DNA of 64,000 nt from Allobosea caraganae (GTDB lineage: Bacteria; Pseudomonadota; Alphaproteobacteria; Rhizobiales; Beijerinckiaceae). The notes under the pieces are model-generated. The model searched no databases. It saw only the letters and a program-made list of their open reading frames with translations, and was not told the DNA's origin. Position numbers and translations under genes: made by a program. Shown in pieces: positions 41,958 through 50,215 of this stretch; within the stretch, counting starts at the first letter, position 1; the number at the start of each line of letters is the position of its first letter. The stretch is taken from the NCBI RefSeq assembly GCF_003351345.1, contig NZ_QQTO01000022.1, forward strand, positions 186,001-250,000. Direction: 5' to 3'.

Positions 41958-43430
41958 TCAGCGGCACTGCTTGAGCTGCTCGCGGTTCGCCGCCGTGATC
42001 TCGCCGAGCTGGGCCCGCAGCAGGATCTCGGCGCAGAGGCCGGCACTCGGCTTGCTCTCCTGATTGACCAGGAGTTCGCTCGGCTTGCGCTCGGCGGCCG
42101 AGCGGTCTGTACGCTGCGGCGCGATCAGCGGCACGGGCGGCGCCTCCTGTACCGGCTGCGGCGCGATGATCAGCGTGCCGAGCCGCGCCGCCATGGCCTG
42201 CTCCTGCGCGCGGCGCTCTTCGCCGAGACGGGCCTTTTCCTTTTCGAGCGCCGCCAATTCGCTCTCGCGCTGAGACAACTGCTTGGCGAGGCGCTCGCGC
42301 TCGGCCTTGTCGTCCGCCGCGGTCTTGGGCACGGCGGGCGGCCTTGTCCCCGGCGCCTGCGGCCGGTCGACCGGCGTCGCCGGCGCTTCGCCGCTGTCGC
42401 GCTTCGCCAGATCGACCGCGGCCTGCTTGCGGTCCTTCTCGGCCTGTTCGAGCCGCTCCAGCAGCACGCGCTCGCGCTCGGCGAATTCGCGGCCGAGGCG
42501 CTCGCGCTCGCCGGATTCGAGCGAACGGCGCTCGATCAGGTCGAGCCGGGTGCGGGCATCGAGGACGAAGAAGCTCTGCGGGAAGCGCTGGACGAAGGCC
42601 TTCAACGCGGCGGAATCGTCGCTGGCGCGGATGCGGCGCCAGACATCGGCGTCGGTCTCCTCGCGGTTGAGGTAGAAGTCGCCGAGCAGGGAGAGCGAGA
42701 GCTCCGGCGTCTGGCGGCCGCCGGTGGTGTCGTAGACGATCTTCTGCACCCGGCGGAACAGGGTCGCGACTTCGAGGCCGGGCTGCTGGATCTCCTGCAC
42801 CAGTGCGGCCGTGAAGGGGCTGTTGCGGCCGGCGCCATCGGCGGCAACGTCGTTCGCCTGCGTCGCATAGGCGATCACCATGCCCTGCGCCCGGGCCACG
42901 GGCGCCAGGCCGGAGCCGACCGAGAAACCGCGCGTCGCCTGCTTCTTGGCGAGCTGGCTGACGAAGGGATTGTTGCGGCAGGCGTCGAGCACCATGATCT
43001 TGACGCCCTTGGCGAAGTTCAGCGCCGTCACGACATCGGCGAGCCGCGTCGTCTCGTATTGCACGCTGACCTCGTCATCGACGCGCGCCTCGATCGGCAC
43101 CAAGTAATTCTCGCCGTTGAACTGGAAGCCGTGGCCGGCGAAGAAGAACATCACCGCGTCGGCATCCTGCGCCAGACGGGCGAAGCGGGTCAGCACAGCG
43201 TCCATGCCGCGCTTGTCGAGATCGACGCCGTCGACCACCTCGAAGCCGACGCGGCGCAGCGACGCGGCCATGTCGCGGGCGTCGTTGACGGTATTGGGCA
43301 GGGCCGGCGCGTTCTTATAGGCCGAATTGCCGATCACGAGCGCGACGCGGCGTTCCTCCGCGAGCGCCGGGACGGCCAGCAGCTGCGTCAAGAGTCCGAT
43401 CAAAGCGCAAAATCTTATGATCGCGGCCAT
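41958..43430 (-). CDS. Secreted caspase-like (metacaspase, C14) protein with coiled coil
   Basis: 490 aa from the ATG at 43430 (TGAGGAA upstream); GTG codons extend the frame to 43445. A signal peptide ends near VPALAEE. The p20-like caspase domain (about 27-250) keeps both catalytic residues: His100 in FFAGHG and Cys151 in LDACRNNP. A charged coiled coil (about 320-430, Arg/Glu/Leu-rich) and a short C-terminal tail follow. It probably is an active periplasmic Arg/Lys-directed protease. It diverges from the DUF4399 genes, and the last gene of that group carries a degenerate copy of the same domain. Confidence 0.87.
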   Translation of the reverse strand: MAAIIRFCALIGLLTQLLAVPALAEERRVALVIGNSAYKNAPALPNTVNDARDMAASLRRVGFEVVDGVDLDKRGMDAVLTRFARLAQDADAVMFFFAGHGFQFNGENYLVPIEARVDDEVSVQYETTRLADVVTALNFAKGVKIMVLDACRNNPFVSQLAKKQATRGFSVGSGLAPVARAQGMVIAYATQANDVAADGAGRNSPFTAALVQEIQQPGLEVATLFRRVQKIVYDTTGGRQTPELSLSLLGDFYLNREETDADVWRRIRASDDSAALKAFVQRFPQSFFVLDARTRLDLIERRSLESGERERLGREFAERERVLLERLEQAEKDRKQAAVDLAKRDSGEAPATPVDRPQAPGTRPPAVPKTAADDKAERERLAKQLSQRESELAALEKEKARLGEERRAQEQAMAARLGTLIIAPQPVQEAPPVPLIAPQRTDRSAAERKPSELLVNQESKPSAGLCAEILLRAQLGEITAANREQLKQCR

Positions 43431-43604
43431 CACACCATTCCTCACGCCAACCTAACAGAAGATATCAGGAAAAATCCAGAACAAACCGGCGTTTCGCCGC
43501 CGGCTTTCGGAAACTCTACTAAGCTGGTAACTGGCGTATTGCTTGCTCCCAAGACTATCGCCTGTTAACTTCCTCACAGTCCGGCGCGTGCGGGGGGAGT
43601 GCCC
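43431..43604. promoter_or_regulatory. Divergent promoter region between caspase and DUF4399 genes
   Basis: A 174-bp gap that is noticeably less GC-rich than the surrounding genes (for example AACAGAAGATATCAGGAAAA on the plus strand). It should hold promoters in both directions. GGGGGGAG just before 43605 is a strong ribosome binding site. No clear operator was identified. Confidence 0.45.
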
Positions 43605-44867
43605 ATGAAGCGGGTTCGATTAGGCCTGGTTCTGGGCGTCCTCACTTGCCTTGCGGGCTCGGCTCTCTCCAGCTTTGCGCAGGAGCGGCCGCGCCAGCGC
43701 AGCCCTTCCCCGGCCGACGCCAAGCTCTCCTTCGTCGGCCTGGCGAACAATGCCCGGGTGCCGAGCAAGCTCACCGTGCGCTTCGCGGTCTCCGGCATGG
43801 AGGTCGTCCCCGCCGGCACGGCCGGGCGCAACGCGGGCCACCACCACCTGCTGATCGACACCGAGCTGCCGGCGTTGAACCAGCCGATCCCGAGCGACTT
43901 CAACCACCTGCATTTCGGCAGCGGCCAGACCGAGACGGAAATCTCGCTGCCGCCGGGCCGGCACAGCCTGCAGCTCCTCTTCGCCGATCAGGACCACGTC
44001 CCGCACGACCCGCCGGTGATGTCGGAGAAGATCTTCGTCGAGGTCGTGGACGCACCCGAGGAGAAGGCGCGCTCGGCCGCAGCCCCCGGCGCGAAGGTGT
44101 TCTTCCTCGACCTGCAGGATGGCGCGACGATCCCGACGCGGGCGATCATCCGCTTCGGCGTAGAGGGCATCGCGCTCATCCCGGCCGGCACCAAGAACGA
44201 GAATGGCGGCCACCACCATCTGCTGGTCGACACCGAGCTGCCGCCGCTCGACCGCGAGATCCCCAGCGACTTCAACCACATCCATTTCGGCCGCGGCCAG
44301 ACCGAGACCGAGCTCAACCTGCCGCCGGGCGAGCACACCCTGCAATTGCTGCTCGGCGACCACGAGCACGTGCCGCATGATCCGCCAGTGATGTCCCAGC
44401 GCATCAAGGTGCGGGTCGTGGCCGCGAGTTCGGACACCACGCGGGCCGTCATCGCCCCGCCCGCCGCAGACAAGCCGGCAGGACGGACGCCCGCGCCGAA
44501 CGATGCCGCCGTCTATTTCGTCTACCCGCGCAACGGCGAGACGATCTACCCGAGCTCGACCATCCGCTTCGGCTTGCGCAACATGGGTGTGGCGCCGGCC
44601 GGCGTGGTGAAGCCCAACACCGGCCACCACCACCTGATCGTCGACGCGCCGACGCCGCCGCTCGACGTCGCCATCCCGGCCGACCTCAACCACATCCATC
44701 TCGGCGGCGGCCAGACCGAGCGGCGCATCACCTTGCCGCCGGGCAAGCACACGTTGCAGCTCATCCTCGCCGACGACCAGCACATCCCGCACGATCCGCC
44801 GGTGATGTCCGAGCGCATCGAGGTCATCGTCGCGACGCGCATCAAGAAGCCGGGCCGGCGCCGATGA
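43605..44867 (+). CDS. Secreted protein with three tandem DUF4399 domains
   Basis: 420 aa from the ATG at 43605 with GGGGGGAG upstream (a GTG at 43599 lies inside that site). After a signal peptide (about 1-23) there are three repeats of about 125 residues. Each carries GHHHL(L/I)(I/V)D, a (F/L)NH(L/I)H(F/L)G box, GQTE, an LPPG(K/R/E)H turn and H(V/I)PHDPPVMS. The many conserved histidines suggest metal binding, but the family has no established function. The repeats are alike enough to indicate intragenic duplication. The stop overlaps the next start (ATGA), and that gene carries a fourth unit. Confidence 0.85.
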   Translation: MKRVRLGLVLGVLTCLAGSALSSFAQERPRQRSPSPADAKLSFVGLANNARVPSKLTVRFAVSGMEVVPAGTAGRNAGHHHLLIDTELPALNQPIPSDFNHLHFGSGQTETEISLPPGRHSLQLLFADQDHVPHDPPVMSEKIFVEVVDAPEEKARSAAAPGAKVFFLDLQDGATIPTRAIIRFGVEGIALIPAGTKNENGGHHHLLVDTELPPLDREIPSDFNHIHFGRGQTETELNLPPGEHTLQLLLGDHEHVPHDPPVMSQRIKVRVVAASSDTTRAVIAPPAADKPAGRTPAPNDAAVYFVYPRNGETIYPSSTIRFGLRNMGVAPAGVVKPNTGHHHLIVDAPTPPLDVAIPADLNHIHLGGGQTERRITLPPGKHTLQLILADDQHIPHDPPVMSERIEVIVATRIKKPGRRR

Positions 44868-45331
44868 GCCGCGTCGCTTTCAGCCGGAGCCGGACCATGC
44901 GAAAGCCCCTCGCCCTTGCCGCAACCTGGCTCGCCGCACTGCTGCTCGCCATGCCGGCCGTCGCGCAGGCGCCGCCGCGCAAGCCGTCGCCACGCGGCGC
45001 CCAGGTCTATTTCCACTATCCGCTCGACGGCCTGCGCGTGCCGGAGCGCTTCACGGTGCGGATGGGGCTGAAGGAGATGGGCGTCGCGCCGGCCGGCATC
45101 GAGCGGCCGCTGACCGGCCACCACCACCTGCTGATCGATGTCGATGCGCCGCCGAGCGACCAGCCGATCCCCTCCGACTACAACCACATCCATCTCGGCA
45201 ACGGCCAGACCGAGGTCGTGGTCACCCTCCCGAAAGGCCCGCACACCCTGCAGCTCCTGCTCGGCGACTCCACCCACACACCGCATAATCCGCCGGTGAT
45301 ATCGAAGAAGATTACGGTGTATGTTCGCTAG
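44864..45331 (+). CDS. Secreted single-domain DUF4399 protein
   Basis: 155 aa from the ATG at 44864 overlapping the previous stop. An alternative ATG at 44897 (MRKPLALAATW) gives a more conventional signal peptide ending at AVAQ and may be the true start. One DUF4399 unit (about 45-155) has GHHHLLIDVDAPPSDQPIPS, YNHIHLGNGQTE and HTPHNPPVIS. It is probably co-exported with its triple-domain neighbour and may act on the same ligand. Confidence 0.82.
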   Translation: MSRVAFSRSRTMRKPLALAATWLAALLLAMPAVAQAPPRKPSPRGAQVYFHYPLDGLRVPERFTVRMGLKEMGVAPAGIERPLTGHHHLLIDVDAPPSDQPIPSDYNHIHLGNGQTEVVVTLPKGPHTLQLLLGDSTHTPHNPPVISKKITVYVR

Positions 45332-45412
45332 GAGCGCGTTTGCGAATTCTCAAAGGGTTTTCGCTATTCTGGAGTCGGCTTTGGCTGCTCCGGTTCGCAC
45401 TGCTTGGTGAGG

Positions 45413-47203
45413 ATGATCGACTGCATGGCCTTGCATCGCTGCCTTTCGATCCTCGGCGCGGCGCTCGCGTATGCGCTCGCCTGGCTCGCGACGCCCGCCT
45501 ACGCCCAGGGCAGCACGGCCGAGCCAGCCAAGATCGCGCTCGTCATCGGCAACTCCAACTATCGCCAGGCCGGGCTGGCCAACGCCGCCAGGGACGCGCA
45601 GGCCGTCGCGGAAGCTCTGCGCCAGGGCGGCTTCGACGTGGTGACGGCTGAGAATGCGGGCGGGGCCGAGATGGAGCAGGCGGCCGCCGACTTCGCCAGC
45701 AGGCTGAAGCGTGGCGCGCAAGTGGTGGTGTTCTATGCCGGCCATGCCGTGCAGTACCGCAACCGCAACTTCCTGCTTGCGGCCGAGACGCAGATCCGCA
45801 CGACGCAGGACGTCTCGCGCGAGGCGCTCGACCTCGACAAGATCCTCGACCCGCTGATCGTGGCGCGCCCCGCGAGCGCCGTGGTCGTGCTCGATGCGAG
45901 CTTCGACAATCCCTGGCAGGACGGTATCACCAAGGGCGCCAAGGGCCTCACCGCCGTCGAGGACCTGGAGAACATCGCCATCGTCTTCGCCGCCCAGCCG
46001 GGGCGGAGCATCCCGGCCTCCGGCGCGCAGGCCAATGCGTTCTCCGACGAATGGCTGAAGGCGATCCGCACGCCCGGGCTCGACATGGCCGCAGCGCTGA
46101 CCCGCACGCGCGACGCCGTCACGCGAGTAACGCGGCGCAGCCAGCAGGTCTGGATCTCGGCCGCGCCGCCGGCCGGGCTGATCGTCACGCCGCTCAGCCG
46201 GCCGGCCGTCGTCGCCTCGAATTCGCGCATGGTGATCTCGCCGGCGCCGCCGCAGAGCAGCGGCGACCAGACCGACGCGTTCGAGCTCTCGTTCTGGGAG
46301 ACGATCCGCAACAGCGAGAACGCCGCCGAATACCGCGCCTATCTCGACGCCTATCCGAATGGCCGCTTCGCCGGGCTGGCGCGAGCGCGCGAGCAGCTCT
46401 ACCGGCCGAAGCCGCCAGGCGGGCCGGCCCCCGCCGCACCAGCGCCGGTGCAGGCCCCCGCCCCGCCTCAGACGGCAACGCAGAACCAGGCGAAGACGCT
46501 GCGCGATTGCAGCTTCTGCCCCGAGCTCGCACTGATCCCGGCCGGCAGCTTCGAGATGGGCTCGAACGAGATGTTCGAGTTCGAGAAGCCGGTGCACCAG
46601 GTCGCAATCCGCGCGCCGTTCTATCTCGGCATGCGCGAGGTCACCTTCGAGGAATGGGATGCCTGCGTCGACCAGGGCGGCTGCAGCCAGCGCCCGAGCG
46701 ACCGCAATCTCGGCCGCGGCAAGCGCCCGGTCACCGACATCCATTGGGACGACGCCAATGGCTATGCCGCCTGGCTCTCGGCCAAGACCGGGAAGAAGTA
46801 CCGGCTGCCGACGGAGGCCGAATGGGAATACGCGGCGCGCGGCGGCGCGAACGCGACCTATCCCTGGGGCCGCAACCTCGACAAGGAGATGGCCAACTGC
46901 CTCGGCTGCAACGCCCAGCAGCGCCGCCAATCGGTCGAGGTCGGCCAGTTCCCGCCCAACGCCTACGGGCTCTACGACATGGCCGGCAACGCCGCCGAAT
47001 GGGTCGCCGATTGCTGGAGCGAGAGCTACCGCACGACGCCGCGCGACGGCAGCGCCTATACGGCGCCGGGCTGCCGCGAGCGCGTGCTGCGCGGCGGCTC
47101 GTTCAACAACGACCCGCGCTACCTGCGCTCGGCCGCGCGCTTCAAATACGAGGCCGATGTCCGCTTCTACACCAACGGTTTTCGCGTGCTGCGCGAGCAG
47201 TGA
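45413..47203 (+). CDS. Pseudocaspase fused to a degenerate FGE/SUMF1-like domain
   Basis: 596 aa from the ATG at 45413; TTG/GTG codons just upstream and an ATG at 45425 are alternatives. A signal peptide (to about PAYAQG) is followed by a caspase-like domain (about 40-260). Compared with the neighbour at 41958, the catalytic dyad is altered: His111 remains in FYAGHAVQY, but the nucleophile is Ser163 (VLDASFDNPW) instead of Cys. A Pro/Ala linker (about 335-365) leads to an FGE-sulfatase domain (about 370-596; RLPTEAEWEYAARGG, GNAAEWVADCW, RVLRGGSFNN). The paired FGE catalytic cysteines after RGGS are missing. It may be a binding or scaffold protein. Confidence 0.85.
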   Translation: MIDCMALHRCLSILGAALAYALAWLATPAYAQGSTAEPAKIALVIGNSNYRQAGLANAARDAQAVAEALRQGGFDVVTAENAGGAEMEQAAADFASRLKRGAQVVVFYAGHAVQYRNRNFLLAAETQIRTTQDVSREALDLDKILDPLIVARPASAVVVLDASFDNPWQDGITKGAKGLTAVEDLENIAIVFAAQPGRSIPASGAQANAFSDEWLKAIRTPGLDMAAALTRTRDAVTRVTRRSQQVWISAAPPAGLIVTPLSRPAVVASNSRMVISPAPPQSSGDQTDAFELSFWETIRNSENAAEYRAYLDAYPNGRFAGLARAREQLYRPKPPGGPAPAAPAPVQAPAPPQTATQNQAKTLRDCSFCPELALIPAGSFEMGSNEMFEFEKPVHQVAIRAPFYLGMREVTFEEWDACVDQGGCSQRPSDRNLGRGKRPVTDIHWDDANGYAAWLSAKTGKKYRLPTEAEWEYAARGGANATYPWGRNLDKEMANCLGCNAQQRRQSVEVGQFPPNAYGLYDMAGNAAEWVADCWSESYRTTPRDGSAYTAPGCRERVLRGGSFNNDPRYLRSAARFKYEADVRFYTNGFRVLREQ

Positions 47204-47212
47204 GCCCGCGCC

Positions 47213-48319
47213 TCAATCCTTCGGCAGGTTGAGCCGCCCGCCGGACAAAGGTGCGGGCACGCCGGTCGTGCCGGGCAGGCTGAGCGGCAGGCCCTTGAGC
47301 GAGCGGATGGCGAGATAGCCAAAAGTCTGCGCCTCGATGACGTCGCCGGCCCAGCCGGCCGATTCGACTGTTTCGACGGGCACGCCGAGCCGCTCACGGA
47401 ATCGTGTCATGAAATGCTGGTTGAGCCGGCCGCCGCCGGTGACGAGCCAGCGCTTCGGCTGTTTCGGCACATGGCGCAAGGCCGCGACCACGCTCTCGAC
47501 CGTGAAGGCGGCGAGCGTCGCGGCGCCATCGGCATCCGACAATGCCTCGACCACCTTGGCTCGGCGGTGGAAATCGTTGCGGTCGAGCGATTTCGGTGCG
47601 GGGCGATCAAAGAACGGATTGGCCATGAAGGCCGAGACGAGCTCCTCATGGACGCGCCCGCTCGCCGCCAGCGCGCCGTCGGCATCGAAGGGCTTGCCCA
47701 GCCGGCGCAGCATGAAGTCGTCGAGGATGGCGCTGGCCGGGCCGGTGTCGAAGGCGATCACGGTTTCGCCGTCGATATAGGTGATGTTGCCGACGCCGCC
47801 GAGGTTGAGCACCATCAGCGGCTGCTCCAGCCCATGCGCCAGGGCGCGATGATAGAGCGGCGCCAGCGGCGCGCCCTCGCCGCCGGCGGCGATGTCGGCA
47901 TGGCGGAAGCGGTCGATGGTCGGGATTCCCAAGGCCCTGGCGACGGCGGGCCCATCGATGAGCTGGCGGGTGAAGCGCAGGTCGGGCCGGTGATAGACCG
48001 TCTGGCCGTGCAGGCCGACCAGGTCGATCTCCTTGGGGTCGAGCCCCTGCTCGGCGATGAAGCGCCTGACGGCGTCGAGATGGGCGCCGGTCACCGCGAC
48101 TTCGAGCTCGGCCAAGGGATCGTCGAGTGCGCGCTCGGGCTCGGCGATCAGGGCCTGGAGGTCGCTGCGGGTCTGGGCCGGATAGGGGTAGGAGGCGCCG
48201 GGGCCGAAGCGCAGCTCCTCGCGGCCGTCGCTCTCGACGACGGAGACGTCGATGCCGTCCATCGAGGTGCCGCTGATCACCCCGATTGCGGTCAGGACCG
48301 GCTTGGTCAGATCCGACAT
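47213..48319 (-). CDS. anmK: Anhydro-N-acetylmuramic acid kinase
   Basis: 368 aa. AnmK phosphorylates and opens 1,6-anhydro-MurNAc to MurNAc-6-phosphate in peptidoglycan recycling in the cytoplasm. The ATP-binding ASKHA motif GVISGTSMDGIDVSV is at the N-terminus, and VGLHGQTVYH and VLNLGGVGNITYI are diagnostic. The start at 48319 has GGGGAG upstream. A longer open frame reaching 49414 crosses the promoter and the marR gene and is rejected. It lies 9 bp from the convergent pseudocaspase gene and diverges from a MarR regulator. Confidence 0.95.
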   Translation of the reverse strand: MSDLTKPVLTAIGVISGTSMDGIDVSVVESDGREELRFGPGASYPYPAQTRSDLQALIAEPERALDDPLAELEVAVTGAHLDAVRRFIAEQGLDPKEIDLVGLHGQTVYHRPDLRFTRQLIDGPAVARALGIPTIDRFRHADIAAGGEGAPLAPLYHRALAHGLEQPLMVLNLGGVGNITYIDGETVIAFDTGPASAILDDFMLRRLGKPFDADGALAASGRVHEELVSAFMANPFFDRPAPKSLDRNDFHRRAKVVEALSDADGAATLAAFTVESVVAALRHVPKQPKRWLVTGGGRLNQHFMTRFRERLGVPVETVESAGWAGDVIEAQTFGYLAIRSLKGLPLSLPGTTGVPAPLSGGRLNLPKD

Positions 48320-48454
48320 ATTATTCTCCCCATTCCCCGTTTTGCTCCTGCGCCAGTTAGCCGCGTTCGGCAAGCTGCGGCGCTTTGCTGCACTGCCGCA
48401 ATTTCGCCTGAGATGTATGTATATAATAAGCATGCTTATCAGATAGGAGCTCGC
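48320..48454. promoter_or_regulatory. Divergent promoter region of anmK and marR with a 14-bp palindrome
   Basis: The perfect palindrome ATAAGCATGCTTAT at 48426-48439 lies 15 bp before the marR start, next to an AT-rich GTATGTATATAATAAG stretch. Its size and place fit a MarR-family operator for autorepression and control of the downstream RND pump. The palindrome is seen directly; the binding is inferred. Confidence 0.7.
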
Positions 48455-48958
48455 GTGAATCGCCCCTTGAAGCGGGAATTGGTCTTCCAGCTGGTCGACA
48501 CGGCCCGGCTGCTGCGCACTCATATCGACCAGCAGGCCAGGCGCCATGGCACGACACGGGCGCAATGGAGCGTGCTGGCGCGGCTGCGCCGCGGCGACGG
48601 GCAGACGCAGGTCGGGCTCGCCGACGCGATGGAGATGCAGCCGATCTCGCTCGGCCGCCTGATCGACAAGCTGGAGGCGCAGGCCTTCGTCGAGCGCCGC
48701 CCCGACCCGAAGGATCGCCGGGCCTACCGCCTGCACATCACCCAAGCCGGCCGCAGCTTCGTGGACGGGCTCGACGCTTTGCGGCAGGATATAGCCGACG
48801 AAGTGGTCCCTGAGGAGCATGAGGCGGCGATTGCCGCGGCGCTCTCGGTGCTCACCGGCATCCGCGAGCGCGTTCACCTGGCAGCAACGGACCCGCGCGA
48901 GGATTTCGCCGGGCCCGCGCGTCCACCCGTCCTTCACGACGCCCTCCCAACCGCCTGA
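48455..48958 (+). CDS. MarR family transcriptional regulator
   Basis: 167 aa from a GTG at 48455 with AGGAG six bases upstream. The frame continues further 5' but only through the promoter and anmK. The winged helix-turn-helix (about 35-110) includes TQVGLADAMEMQPISLGRLI and the wing DPKDRRAYRLHITQAG. It probably represses the RND adaptor and pump that start 9 bp downstream and responds to a small phenolic or drug-like ligand, as family members do. Confidence 0.9.
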   Translation: MNRPLKRELVFQLVDTARLLRTHIDQQARRHGTTRAQWSVLARLRRGDGQTQVGLADAMEMQPISLGRLIDKLEAQAFVERRPDPKDRRAYRLHITQAGRSFVDGLDALRQDIADEVVPEEHEAAIAAALSVLTGIRERVHLAATDPREDFAGPARPPVLHDALPTA

Positions 48959-48967
48959 GATCCATCT

Positions 48968-50215
48968 ATGCAGCGATCGAAGTTTCTTATGGTCTCGCTT
49001 CTCGCCGCCGCCGGCATCGCCTCCGGCTGGTGGTACCTGTCGCAGCACCAGGCCAAGGCGCCGGGTGCCGCGGGCGCGGCCAGCGAAGGCGCGGGCAGGC
49101 GCGGGCGAGGCGGAGGCGCAGACGGGCCGCCGGTCGCGGTGGTGACCGCGGTGGCCGAGAAGGGCGATTTCGCGGTGCGCAAGCGCGCGATCGGCTTCGT
49201 CGAGACCCCGGCCAGCGTCGTCGTGCGCTCGCGCATCGACAGCCAGATCATGGACCAGCACGTCACCGACGGCCAGTTCGTCAAGGCGGGCGACTTGCTC
49301 TTCACCCTCGACGACCGCGACACCAAGGCGCAGATCGCCAAGGACGAGGCGATGATCGCCCGCGACACGGCAACCCATCTGCGCACCGTGGCCGACCTGA
49401 CCCGCTACAAGCAATTGCTGGCGAAGGATGCCGGCACGCAGCAGCAGGTCGACCAGGCGATCGCCGACGAGAAATCGGCGGCCGCGACCGTGCTCGGCGA
49501 CCAGGCGACGCTCGAGGCCGACAAGATCAAGCTGGGCTACACCAAGATCACCGCGCCGATCGACGGGCGCATCGGCGCCATCCAGGTGACGCCGGGCAAT
49601 CTCGTCGGCGCCAACAGCACGACCGTCACCGGGCTCGTCACCATCACCCAGATCAAGCCGATCCGTGTCACCTTCACCATGCCGGAGAGCGAGCTCGACA
49701 ACCTGAAGGATTCGCTCGCCAAGGGCGAGGCGCCGAAGGTCAAGGCGCTGGTGCCGGGCGCGAAAAGCCCACCGCCGGTCGGCACCCTGAACTTCGTCGA
49801 TTCCAGCGTCGACCAGGCCTCGGGCACGATCGCCGCCAAGGCCGCCTTCGCCAATGACGACCTCTCGCTCTGGCCCGGCCAGTATGTCGACATCGATCTC
49901 GAGGCCGGCACGCTGAAGGGCGTCACGATCGTGCCGACCGTCGCCGTGCAGGCCGGCCAGAAGGGCCCCTACGTCTATGTCGTCGGCGACGACAGCCGCG
50001 TCTCACTGAAGCAGGTCACGGTCGCGCTGACCGATGGCCAGCGCACCGCGATCAGCGCCGGCATCAATCCGGACGACCGGGTCGTCACCGACGGGCAGGT
50101 CAAGCTCAAGGAAGGCGTCAGGGTGACCGACACCAATGCGAGCGGCACCAAGCCTGGGCCGACCGCCTCGCCCGCCGCCGCGAACGAGACCCAGGCGACT
50201 GGAGACCGCTCATGA
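48968..50215 (+). CDS. RND efflux periplasmic adaptor (HlyD/AcrA family)
   Basis: A 415-aa membrane-fusion protein with an N-terminal signal anchor (about 7-25) and a Gly/Ala/Arg-rich spacer. The lipoyl hairpin is in two halves (TDGQFVKAGDLLFTLDD and ITAPIDGRIGAIQVTPG), flanking a helical hairpin (about 115-180). The beta-barrel and membrane-proximal domains complete the chain, and the last 35 residues are low-complexity. It couples the pump to an outer-membrane TolC-type channel not encoded here. Its stop overlaps the pump start (ATGA). Confidence 0.92.
   Translation: MQRSKFLMVSLLAAAGIASGWWYLSQHQAKAPGAAGAASEGAGRRGRGGGADGPPVAVVTAVAEKGDFAVRKRAIGFVETPASVVVRSRIDSQIMDQHVTDGQFVKAGDLLFTLDDRDTKAQIAKDEAMIARDTATHLRTVADLTRYKQLLAKDAGTQQQVDQAIADEKSAAATVLGDQATLEADKIKLGYTKITAPIDGRIGAIQVTPGNLVGANSTTVTGLVTITQIKPIRVTFTMPESELDNLKDSLAKGEAPKVKALVPGAKSPPPVGTLNFVDSSVDQASGTIAAKAAFANDDLSLWPGQYVDIDLEAGTLKGVTIVPTVAVQAGQKGPYVYVVGDDSRVSLKQVTVALTDGQRTAISAGINPDDRVVTDGQVKLKEGVRVTDTNASGTKPGPTASPAAANETQATGDRS

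Noticed and set aside
41958..47203. A bacterial caspase-based defence system (e.g. gasdermin-type)
   Set aside because: The caspase proteins have signal peptides and no gasdermin or sensor partner is nearby, so a cytoplasmic defence system is not supported.
48320..49414. N-terminal extension of anmK to a 733-codon frame
   Set aside because: It crosses marR, its operator and the start of the RND adaptor; the conserved AnmK sequence begins at 48319 with a good ribosome binding site.
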